Shown: positions 25,695-32,616 of the stretch, piece after piece
How positions within the stretch are numbered: position 1 is the first letter of the stretch
How the letters are laid out: each line of letters starts with the position of its first letter
From: Prevotella sp.
GTDB lineage: Bacteria; Bacteroidota; Bacteroidia; Bacteroidales; Dysgonomonadaceae
Direction of reading: 5' to 3'
Assembly: GCA_031273295.1 (NCBI GenBank)
Contig: JAISSD010000064.1
Location: 1-35,654 of the forward strand
Length of the DNA stretch: 35,654 bases
The notes under the pieces: generated by a model
What the model was told of the DNA's origin: nothing
Databases searched by the model: none
What the model saw: only the letters and a program-made list of their open reading frames with translations
Program-made: the position numbers and the translations under genes

Positions 25695-26582
25695 ATGGGA
25701 ACTTCAAGTATGTACGGCGGGCCTAATCGTTCTCCTTTGTTGCCTTCTGATTTTAACGATGAGGGTGGAAACACAGCCACGCCTAATCAACCGGAGAATC
25801 CGGAACAAACTTCAGATACTAATTCACCTGATGAAGGAAAAACGCCTTCACAAAAACTAAAAGAAGATAATTCTCCTTCACAAGAATTATCTGATCAACC
25901 TCAATATAATACTTGGCAGCAGGCAAAAAGTTCTATGTCAAGATATGCTTCGGGAAAATCAAGTCGAAATGGAAAAACAAGAGCGATTTCCGGTTATGTC
26001 AAAGGACATGGTGGAGCAGGCAATGCCGCCAAGTCTGCCAAATCGGCAATAAGAACAACCATCAAGATTGGGGATTTCTTTGGTGGTATATCAAAAAAAG
26101 GAATAAACCAAGTGAATGAATATAAAATTCAATTTGAAGGAAGAAAACCAAAAGAAATCTTAAATGATATTATAAATATACTTGCACCGATTCCGGATTC
26201 AAATGAAAATGCCGTAGCTCGAAAGGCGTTGATAAATACGATGTTTATTATCTATGAAAAATTTGAAGACGAAAAAAAAGACATATCATTATTGGACGTT
26301 CTTGATTCTACTATTTCGGAACTGCTTATAACAAAATACATTGAGACATACATATATGAACGGTTGATAAATGAGGTTGGCAGTAGAATTGAGAAAAAAT
26401 CTGAAAACTGTTCGGCTGCTGCAAAAATTGAAAAAGAGATACGTGAATATATAGAAACCAAAGTATCTACTACGCTGAAAGACAAGTCTTTTACAATGAT
26501 AAATTCACAAACGAATAATATCCATGTTTTGGTTGAAGGATTATATAAACAGTGCTATAAAGTTTTGGAGGATCAATTATGA
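25695..26582 (+). CDS. qatB: QatB-like antiphage protein
   Basis: A 295-residue protein with no known fold assignable by eye. The N-terminus MGTSSMYGGPNRSPLLPSD is the feature I associate with QatB proteins. A disordered Pro/Ser/Asn-rich linker (about 25-90) follows, then a Gly/Ala-rich stretch (GYVKGHGGAGNAAKSAKSA) and a helical C-terminal region. QatABCD is an established four-gene antiphage system (KAP ATPase, unknown QatB, QueC-like QatC, TatD-like QatD). The gene order and the QueC/TatD neighbours make the call. The start is one base after the truncated qatA stop, and the end overlaps qatC by 4 bases (ATGA). Confidence 0.82.
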   Translation: MGTSSMYGGPNRSPLLPSDFNDEGGNTATPNQPENPEQTSDTNSPDEGKTPSQKLKEDNSPSQELSDQPQYNTWQQAKSSMSRYASGKSSRNGKTRAISGYVKGHGGAGNAAKSAKSAIRTTIKIGDFFGGISKKGINQVNEYKIQFEGRKPKEILNDIINILAPIPDSNENAVARKALINTMFIIYEKFEDEKKDISLLDVLDSTISELLITKYIETYIYERLINEVGSRIEKKSENCSAAAKIEKEIREYIETKVSTTLKDKSFTMINSQTNNIHVLVEGLYKQCYKVLEDQL

Positions 26583-27874
26583 AAGAGATTATATGCAGAA
26601 TACACGAAGATGATAAATTCGTAAAAGAGAATGCCGATTTGACTGTTGATTTATTTTCAAAAAATCAGTATCGTTACACATTTTGGGACAAACATAAAAA
26701 ACAATTATATCAAAGCGGAGAATTTACAAGTGCAGCTATTGACCTGTTATACATCTCTTTAATGGTATATTATGCAGATAAAAAAATATCTCGGAAAATA
26801 GAAGATGATGCATGGACTCGACAAATTAAATTGTACATACCTGTCCTTGAAATAGAAAAATGGAACGAAAACAAGGACCTTCTTGAGAAAATGCTTTCAT
26901 TTTTAAGTGGTGATATTTGGAGTTTTGAATTTCGGAAAAGAGACCTCAATCAAAAAGAGGAGAGAGCTTTTAAAGGAATAAAACGCCAAAAGAAAAAATA
27001 TCAACCTAAAGCAATTTGTATGTTGTCGGGGGGATTAGATTCATTCATTGGAGCTATTGATTTGCTTGCGAAAGAAAAAGATGTTTGGTTTGTCGGTCAT
27101 TATGGTGGAGGAAAAGGAGTGATACAATATCAGAAAAATTTAATTGACAAACTGATAACCCAATACAAACTGTCTGTGGAACAATTTTTTAATTTTTTTG
27201 CCTCGCCACTTAATGGAATTGAGGATACAACAAGGACACGTTCATTTATGTTTTTTGCGCATGCTATAATCTTAGGTTCAGCAGTCAATCCGGATATTAC
27301 TTTGTATATTCCTGAAAATGGAGTAATCTCATTAAATATTCCGCTTACAAACACAAGATTAGGAAGCAGTAGCACAAGAACAACGCATCCATATTATATG
27401 AGGTTATTGCAACAGATGCTCATTAACTTGGATATAAGAGTGAATTTGTATAATCCTTATCAATTCAAAACAAAGGGAGAAATGATAAAAGAATGTAAGG
27501 ACAAACCGTTTCTCAAAACGCATATTTCGGAAACGATGTCTTGCTCTCATCCTGATGTTGGTAGGTATAAGAAAGATAGTTCCCCTTCTCATTGTGGAAA
27601 TTGTTTACCTTGCGTTATTCGCAGGGCTGCGATAGAATTTGCTTATGGAGTTGATTTATCCATTTATAGAGATAAAGATTTTAAAAATGCAAGCGCCTCG
27701 GCAAATCTTCGATCTTTCAAATTAGGAATGAGAGATTACGAGAACAGTACGATTGATACAGCTTTAACAGTACAAATATCCGGTCCAATAAATGACAATA
27801 TTGATAATTATTGTGACGTTTATAAAAAAGGAATGGTTGAATTAAAATCTTTATTGGATAAACATAATGGTTAA
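26579..27874 (+). CDS. qatC: QatC, QueC-like (7-cyano-7-deazaguanine synthase-like) enzyme
   Basis: A 431-residue protein. The PP-loop ATP pyrophosphatase motif is SGGLDS (150-155) in ICMLSGGLDSFIGAIDLL. A QueC-type zinc site is formed by C322 and by C339, C342 and C345 in SHCGNCLPCVIRRAA. QueC converts carboxydeazaguanine to the nitrile preQ0. QatC is longer at the N-terminus (about 145 extra residues) than housekeeping QueC, and no other queuosine gene is nearby, so a defence role is the better reading. All visible catalytic and metal residues are present, so this component appears intact despite the damaged qatA. It overlaps qatB by 4 bases and qatD by 8. Confidence 0.9.
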   Translation: MKEIICRIHEDDKFVKENADLTVDLFSKNQYRYTFWDKHKKQLYQSGEFTSAAIDLLYISLMVYYADKKISRKIEDDAWTRQIKLYIPVLEIEKWNENKDLLEKMLSFLSGDIWSFEFRKRDLNQKEERAFKGIKRQKKKYQPKAICMLSGGLDSFIGAIDLLAKEKDVWFVGHYGGGKGVIQYQKNLIDKLITQYKLSVEQFFNFFASPLNGIEDTTRTRSFMFFAHAIILGSAVNPDITLYIPENGVISLNIPLTNTRLGSSSTRTTHPYYMRLLQQMLINLDIRVNLYNPYQFKTKGEMIKECKDKPFLKTHISETMSCSHPDVGRYKKDSSPSHCGNCLPCVIRRAAIEFAYGVDLSIYRDKDFKNASASANLRSFKLGMRDYENSTIDTALTVQISGPINDNIDNYCDVYKKGMVELKSLLDKHNG

Positions 27875-28598
27875 TTTATATGATACACATTTTCACTTAG
27901 ACCTTCAAAAATCGAGAAATGAAGCTGTTGAAGAAATTGAACGCAACAAAATATATACAATTGCGGTTACAAACCTTCCACCTTTGTACGAGAAATTACA
28001 GAAAGAAGTTAATAGTAAATATATACGGGTCGCTTTAGGTTTTCATCCGGAACTTGCAGGACAATATCAGAAGTATATTCCCGATATGTGGCGATTACTT
28101 CCTGAGGCAAAATATATTGGTGAAGTAGGAATTGATTTGAAAACAGGAAAAGAATGTAAAAATCAGCAAATATCTTTTTTTGAAGAATTAATCAATCAAT
28201 GTCATTCACTTGGAAACAAAACACTTTCAGTCCATTCAAGAATGGCTGCTTCGGAAGTTGTATCAATTATCGGAAGTAAATTTAATGGGAAAGTGATTCT
28301 TCATTGGTATTCAGGAACAAAACAAGTTCAAATGCAAGCAATAGAAAATGGTTGTTATTTTTCAGTCAATTATGCAATGCTAAATTCCGAGTCCGGACGA
28401 AAAATAATTAGCAATATTCCTGATGAGAGAATACTAATTGAAACGGATAGCCCTTTTACTTTTGTAGATGGACAAATTTTTAAATCTTCCGATATTGAAA
28501 AAATTGTTGAAGGTGTTGCGAATTTGAGGAATATTCCGGTTCTGGATATGCAATATATTCTTTGGAATAATTTTAGTCGTTTAATATCTGCTTTGTAA
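27867..28598 (+). CDS. qatD: QatD, TatD-family metal-dependent hydrolase
   Basis: A 243-residue TatD-like nuclease. The full metal site can be traced: H8 and H10 in DTHFHLD, E86 in IGEVGID, H123 in SVHSR, H146 in LHWYSG and D194 in ETDSPF. GFHPE (59-63) is also typical. TatD enzymes are 3'-5' DNA exonucleases or endonucleases. In Qat this is the putative nuclease. Length is slightly short of housekeeping TatD (about 260). It starts 8 bases inside qatC and ends 16 bases before the RhuM-family gene. Confidence 0.9.
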   Translation: MVNLYDTHFHLDLQKSRNEAVEEIERNKIYTIAVTNLPPLYEKLQKEVNSKYIRVALGFHPELAGQYQKYIPDMWRLLPEAKYIGEVGIDLKTGKECKNQQISFFEELINQCHSLGNKTLSVHSRMAASEVVSIIGSKFNGKVILHWYSGTKQVQMQAIENGCYFSVNYAMLNSESGRKIISNIPDERILIETDSPFTFVDGQIFKSSDIEKIVEGVANLRNIPVLDMQYILWNNFSRLISAL

Positions 28599-28614
28599 AT
28601 ATAGAAACAGTAAT

Positions 28615-29988
28615 ATGAATAACATACAACCAACAGAAAGCCGTTTCATCCTCTATCAGGACGATAACGGAGTAACCAATGTCAATGTCCGCATAGAAGA
28701 CGACACCGTTTGGCTTACCCAAGCGCAAATATCGCAACTATTTGGCAAGGGGCGAACCACAATTACCGAACATATTCAACATATTTTTGACGAAAAGGAG
28801 TTGGAAGAAAGTTCAGTATGTCGGAATTTCCGACATACTGCCCCCGATGGAAAGACGTATGATACCAAGTACTATAATTTGGATATTATACTGTCTCTCG
28901 GCTACCGTGTAAAGTCCCGGCAAGCGACCCCTTTTCGCCTTTGGGCAACCGAACAATTAGCTGAATATAAATCGAATCAATCAATTGTTATACAAGAAGA
29001 TAACGACATTGTTTTTTACTCCGATCCCGATGGAAAACTACACGTGGAACTCACTTATGATGGCGATACTTTTTGGACTACACAGAGGCGAATGGGCGAG
29101 ATTTTCAATGTGGATATACGTACAATCAGCTATCATTTACAGCAAATTTTCGAGTCCGGAGAGCTAAATAAATATTCAGTTATCCGAAAAATTTGGATAA
29201 CTGCCGACGACGGGAAAAAATATGATACGATGTTTTACAACCTTGACGCCATCGTTGCCGTTGGCTATCGGGTCAATTCCACGAAAGCGACACAGTTTCG
29301 CATTTGGGCGACACAGGTATTGAGCGAATTTATCCGTAGAGGTTTTGTGATGGACGATGAACGTTTTAAAAAAGGCGACCAATGGAGCAAAGAACATTTC
29401 GATTTGGTGCTGGAACGCATTCGCGATATTCGCACCTCCGAACGAATGTTGTATCAGAAAGTGACGGATATTTATGCCACGGCTGACGACTATCAAAAGG
29501 ATTCCCCCGTTACCCGAAAGTTCTATGCCAAAGTGCAAAACAAGCTGCATTGGGCAATAACCGGTCAGACGGCGGCAGAAATTATCTATACTCACGTCGA
29601 TGCAAGCAAAATCAACATGGGACTGACTAATTGGAAATTAGCTCCGGATGGAAAGATTCTGAAATCGGATGTGGCAATTGCTAAAAACTATTTGTCGGAA
29701 GCGCATATCAAGGAGTTGAATCAGATTGTGTCGGCTTATTTGGATTTGGCTGAAAACCGCGCCAAACGAAAAATCACAACCACCATGGAAGATTGGGCTA
29801 TGTTTTTGGATAGTTTTCTTGATCTATCTTCCTATCCGATTTTGTTGGATGGCGGAAAGATCACTGCCGAAGAAGCAAAAATTAAAGCCTTTGAGGAATA
29901 CAATAAATTCCGCGTTATTCAAGACCGGAATTATGCTTCGGACTTTGACAAAGAGGTGCGGCGAATCGAAGAACAACAGAACAAATAA
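28615..29988 (+). CDS. RhuM-family protein with duplicated N-terminal module
   Basis: A 457-residue protein. RhuM proteins, named for a Salmonella pathogenicity-island gene, have an N-terminal DNA-binding-like module and a conserved C-terminal domain, and are usually about 330-340 residues. Here the N-terminal module occurs twice: TVWLTQAQISQLFGK to YYNLDIILSLGYRVKSRQ (about 31-104), then TFWTTQRRMGEIFN to FYNLDAIVAVGYRVNSTK (about 152-225). The single C-terminal domain (KFYAKVQNKLHWAITGQTAA; DASKINMGLTNW; MEDWAMFLDSFL) follows. Each module contains a 27-base palindrome at the same codons. Molecular function is unknown. It lies 16 bases after qatD on the same strand and may be part of the island operon. 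Confidence 0.85.
   Translation: MNNIQPTESRFILYQDDNGVTNVNVRIEDDTVWLTQAQISQLFGKGRTTITEHIQHIFDEKELEESSVCRNFRHTAPDGKTYDTKYYNLDIILSLGYRVKSRQATPFRLWATEQLAEYKSNQSIVIQEDNDIVFYSDPDGKLHVELTYDGDTFWTTQRRMGEIFNVDIRTISYHLQQIFESGELNKYSVIRKIWITADDGKKYDTMFYNLDAIVAVGYRVNSTKATQFRIWATQVLSEFIRRGFVMDDERFKKGDQWSKEHFDLVLERIRDIRTSERMLYQKVTDIYATADDYQKDSPVTRKFYAKVQNKLHWAITGQTAAEIIYTHVDASKINMGLTNWKLAPDGKILKSDVAIAKNYLSEAHIKELNQIVSAYLDLAENRAKRKITTTMEDWAMFLDSFLDLSSYPILLDGGKITAEEAKIKAFEEYNKFRVIQDRNYASDFDKEVRRIEEQQNK
28814..28840. repeat. 27-bp palindrome in RhuM module 1
   Basis: The left arm cagtatgtcggaa and its exact reverse complement are separated by one T. The palindrome covers codons S67 to A76 (SVCRNFRHTA) of the RhuM-family gene. 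Confidence 0.9.
29177..29203. repeat. 27-bp palindrome in RhuM module 2
   Basis: The outer 9-base arms cagttatcc/ggataactg are perfect and the symmetry continues inward (gaa/ttt) with one G-T mismatch. Codons S188 to A197 (SVIRKIWITA) correspond exactly, in position, length and codon phase, to the palindrome of module 1. The outer cagt/actg is shared and the inner bases differ. Confidence 0.85.
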
Positions 29989-30007
29989 TTGCAAAAGTAA
30001 TACAAAT

Positions 30008-30562
30008 ATGAAACAATCAATTGAAACAAATTTAGCAAAAATAGCGGCTCTCGCCGAGATTCGAGAAGACGAAAACATCCGGTTCCGGTCGTTTCTAAAA
30101 GGAAGCGATAAAGATGTGGATAAAATTGTACATCGCTTGCATCGTGAAATAGCAACTGCAATTGATTGTAAGCAATGTGCGAATTGTTGCATGGAATTGA
30201 CTCCGGAAGTTCAACCGGAAGAAATTGAGCAATTTGCCCGATTGGATGGTATTTCAATAGAGGAATATCAAAATCAGTACTGTGAAAAAGACGAATATGG
30301 CGACATTGCTTTTAAAAATAAACCGTGCCGTTATCTTGACGGAAAAGTGTGCAGTATTTATGAAATTCGACCTCATGAATGTCGAATGTATCCTTATACA
30401 CAAAAAGACGGATTTATTTTTCGTCTATTGGGAATGTTAGCCTTTTATCCGGTTTGTCCAATTGTATTCAATCTGATGGAAATATTGAAAGACGAACTTG
30501 GATTTCGCCGGAAAAAAACAATCGGATTTCCGTTCCATCGGCAGGATCTCGGGAGCAGGTAA
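30008..30562 (+). CDS. YkgJ-family cysteine-cluster protein
   Basis: A 184-residue protein with the zinc- or iron-binding cysteine cluster CKQCANCC (C54, C57, C60, C61) followed by C107, C115 and C125 in KPCRYLDGKVCSIYEIRPHECRMYP, the hallmark of the YkgJ/UPF0153 group. The biochemical role is unknown. The ATG at 30008 is chosen. The open frame extends upstream to 29726 only as a shadow of the RhuM-family gene. It starts 19 bases after that gene on the same strand, so it may ride on the same transcript. Whether it belongs to the defence island or to the resident chromosome is unclear. Confidence 0.85.
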   Translation: MKQSIETNLAKIAALAEIREDENIRFRSFLKGSDKDVDKIVHRLHREIATAIDCKQCANCCMELTPEVQPEEIEQFARLDGISIEEYQNQYCEKDEYGDIAFKNKPCRYLDGKVCSIYEIRPHECRMYPYTQKDGFIFRLLGMLAFYPVCPIVFNLMEILKDELGFRRKKTIGFPFHRQDLGSR

Positions 30563-30766
30563 TGTTTCTGTTCCCAACCGGATACTAACTTCGGGGAAGA
30601 TGCCGGGCAATTAGATTCCGAAAGTCGGGAGATCGAAACAGTGGAAACGGATGAAATGCACCCCCGACCGCGTTCCCATAAATATCTCTGCTTACCCGAA
30701 GAATCATCTGCGCTATCGCCGGATAATGCTCCTGTCCGTCATTCTATCAATACGTAAAAACTCCGG

Positions 30767-31312
30767 TTAATTATACGTATTATAAGTAATTGTTTCTTCC
30801 GCAGGCTTGCGTTTCTTTTCCCGTAATGGTTGAGCCGGATATCCGATGATAATATCAAGCGCCACCCGTCTGCTGTCGGGGATATTCAGTAGTTTTTTCA
30901 TTTTTGTTTCGGCAAACCAGCCCAAGATACAGCTTCCGAGCCCCTCGGCTTCGGCTGCAAGGCAAATATGGGCCGCGGCAATACCAATATCAAGAAACGC
31001 GAAGTGTTTATTTTTCACAATTTCTCCGATACCCGAGCTTATATTTACTTTCTCCTCCACAACAATGATATGCACAGGCGCCTGTTTTGTAAAATGGTTC
31101 AAACCCAGTAACCTCGCGGAGGTCGCATCCGCCACCTTGTTTTTCAATTCGGGTTCATCCACCACTATAAAATGCCATGGCTGGGCATTACAGGCCGAAG
31201 GCGCCAAGCGCGCAGCTTCCAGTATGCGGGCTATGATCTCGCGACCAACCGTACGTGTAGTATCATAAGCTCGTGTGCTCTGCCGTTTTTTGACCAGATT
31301 GTAGAAATCCAT
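30767..31312 (-). CDS. Nitroreductase-family flavoprotein
   Basis: A 181-residue FMN-dependent oxidoreductase. The N-terminus MDFYNLVKKRQSTRAYD, then ARLAPSACNAQPWHFIVVD, DIGIAAAHICLAAEAEGLGSCILGWF, and the C-terminal VALDIIIGYPAQP are typical of the nitroreductase superfamily (FMN and NAD(P)H binding). The ATG at 31312 fits the family. An in-frame extension to 31390 is unlike relatives. It follows the riboflavin synthase gene on the same strand after about 110 bases, and a link to flavin supply is plausible. The physiological substrate is unknown. Confidence 0.9.
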   Translation of the reverse strand: MDFYNLVKKRQSTRAYDTTRTVGREIIARILEAARLAPSACNAQPWHFIVVDEPELKNKVADATSARLLGLNHFTKQAPVHIIVVEEKVNISSGIGEIVKNKHFAFLDIGIAAAHICLAAEAEGLGSCILGWFAETKMKKLLNIPDSRRVALDIIIGYPAQPLREKKRKPAEETITYNTYN

Positions 31313-31421
31313 ATTTATCCTCCCAAACCCTGCTCCAAAGGAGGGGCTTTCATATTTATATAATCCTGTGATTTTATACCCTTTTTCCACGCCTCTCCTT
31401 TCGGGGAGACCGGGATAGGCT

Positions 31422-32021
31422 TTATAATTGTATTATACGGCTGATATACTTGCCGATAATATCAAACTCTATATTCACCACGCTGCCTGCTTTAAATTGG
31501 TGGAAGTTGGTATGCCTGTATGTGTACGGGATAATAGCCACTTCGAAAGAATTGTTTGCGGGGTTGACTACCGTCAGGCTGACTCCGTTTACTGCCACCG
31601 ATCCTTTGTCCACTGTCAGATAGCCTTTCTTTGCCATTTCACGGTCAAAGTCATATTCGAATTTGAAATACCAGCTGCCGTCAGCTTCCTTGATCCCGAC
31701 GCATTTAGCCGTCCGGTCTACATGTCCTTGTACAATATGCCCGTCGAGCCGTCCATTCATCAGCATGCTGCGTTCGAGATTCACCTTGTCTCCGACTTTC
31801 AACAAGCCAAGGTTGGACCGGTCCAAAGTTTCTTTTATCGCTGTCACCGTATATTTGTCGCCGTCCAGATCCACCACCGTGAGGCAAACGCCGTTGTGGG
31901 AAACGCTCTGGTCTATTTTCAACTCGTGAGTAAATGAACACTTCATCGTAAGGTGCAGGTTTTCCGCTTCTTTTCGCAATGACACTATGGTTGCAGCTTC
32001 TTCTATTATACCCGAGAACAT
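31422..32021 (-). CDS. ribE: Riboflavin synthase
   Basis: A 199-residue enzyme that dismutates two 6,7-dimethyl-8-ribityllumazine molecules to riboflavin plus a pyrimidinedione. It has the two lumazine-binding repeats: MFSGIIEEAATIVSLRKEA with VSHNGVCLTV, and GHIVQGHVDRTAKC with VAVNGVSLTVV. Length is normal. No other rib genes are adjacent and no FMN riboswitch is visible upstream. TACTTTTG on the minus strand (32070-32063) is a likely -7 box. Confidence 0.95.
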   Translation of the reverse strand: MFSGIIEEAATIVSLRKEAENLHLTMKCSFTHELKIDQSVSHNGVCLTVVDLDGDKYTVTAIKETLDRSNLGLLKVGDKVNLERSMLMNGRLDGHIVQGHVDRTAKCVGIKEADGSWYFKFEYDFDREMAKKGYLTVDKGSVAVNGVSLTVVNPANNSFEVAIIPYTYRHTNFHQFKAGSVVNIEFDIIGKYISRIIQL

Positions 32022-32062
32022 GATATTTGTATTTTAGTTAGTTCCATTATTTTCCAACAATA

Positions 32063-32070
32063 CAAAAGTA
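32063..32070 (-). promoter_or_regulatory. -7 box of riboflavin synthase gene
   Basis: TACTTTTG on the minus strand lies 41 bases before the start codon. No good -33 match is seen at the expected spacing. Confidence 0.45.
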
Positions 32071-32229
32071 GGAAAAAAGTAGCCAAGAATGATAATTTTT
32101 GAACTCCAAACTTAACACAGACCGGATTGTCGCGATTTTGAGATGAAAGGTTGAAGAATATCCCGGATATGTACTTGGGATTGGTTGACGGTCTGTATCA
32201 CATTTCGGATAGCCTTGTTGCTTAGTTGA

Positions 32230-32472
32230 TTAGCCAAGGGATAGAGTGTTATGATGAGTCGATTGATTCTGATAATCGGAGAACAGATATATGGTTTGAT
32301 TGATAATGTTTTTCACTAAAGTTCCGACTTCATCCCCGGCGCGTTTATAACGGGGAACCGGCAGATTGGCAAAAGCGGTACAGGCACGGATATAAATCAT
32401 TTTAATGAGGTTTTTGACTGTATTTGCTTGATTGTACCGATTGACCTCTAAAGGAAGAGAGACCGGATATTT
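32230..32472 (-). pseudogene. Possible degraded coding remnant, unknown family
   Basis: A frame without a suitable start reads through VNRYNQANTVKNLIKM, IRACTAFANLPVPRYKRAG and GTLVKNIINQTIYLFSDYQ before stopping at 32230. Protein-like sequence appears to continue in another frame (LANQLSNKAIRNVIQ). It has the character of real protein sequence with a frameshift, but I recognise no family. Confidence 0.3.
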
Positions 32473-32525
32473 TTTCTACAGATATGAAAGTTATACGGAC
32501 TAACCTTGTCTCGACTCCGGTGTAC

Positions 32526-32589
32526 AAAGTGTCGTCCTTGCGGCGCTTTCCGGTGCGACATATATAAAATCTCGCAGGGACGACACTTT
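32526..32589. repeat. Inverted repeat, 12-bp perfect arms
   Basis: aaagtgtcgtcc (32526-32537) and ggacgacacttt (32578-32589) are exact reverse complements with a 40-base loop. They lie about 28 bases past the stop codon of fimbrillin gene 2. This could be a terminator stem, the ends of a small mobile repeat, or a remnant. There is no T-run of terminator type. Confidence 0.75.
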
Positions 32590-32616
32590 CTAATCGGGTG
32601 CGCGCCGCCGGTGTTA

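Larger units (their letters stand above)
32022..32616. other. Intergenic region with possible coding remnant and inverted repeat
   Basis: About 600 bases between riboflavin synthase and the second fimbrillin gene. It holds the ribE -7 box, a possible degraded coding stretch on the minus strand (32230-32472), and a 12-base-arm inverted repeat at 32526-32589. No complete gene is seen. Confidence 0.5.

Noticed and set aside
26579-28598. Housekeeping queuosine synthesis (queC) and housekeeping tatD
   Set aside because: Extra N-terminal region in the QueC-like protein, overlapping genes, an adjacent QatB-like protein and KAP fragment, and no other queuosine genes all favour Qat.
32022-32616. FMN riboswitch upstream of riboflavin synthase
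   Set aside because: No RFN-like conserved blocks are visible upstream of the start on the minus strand.
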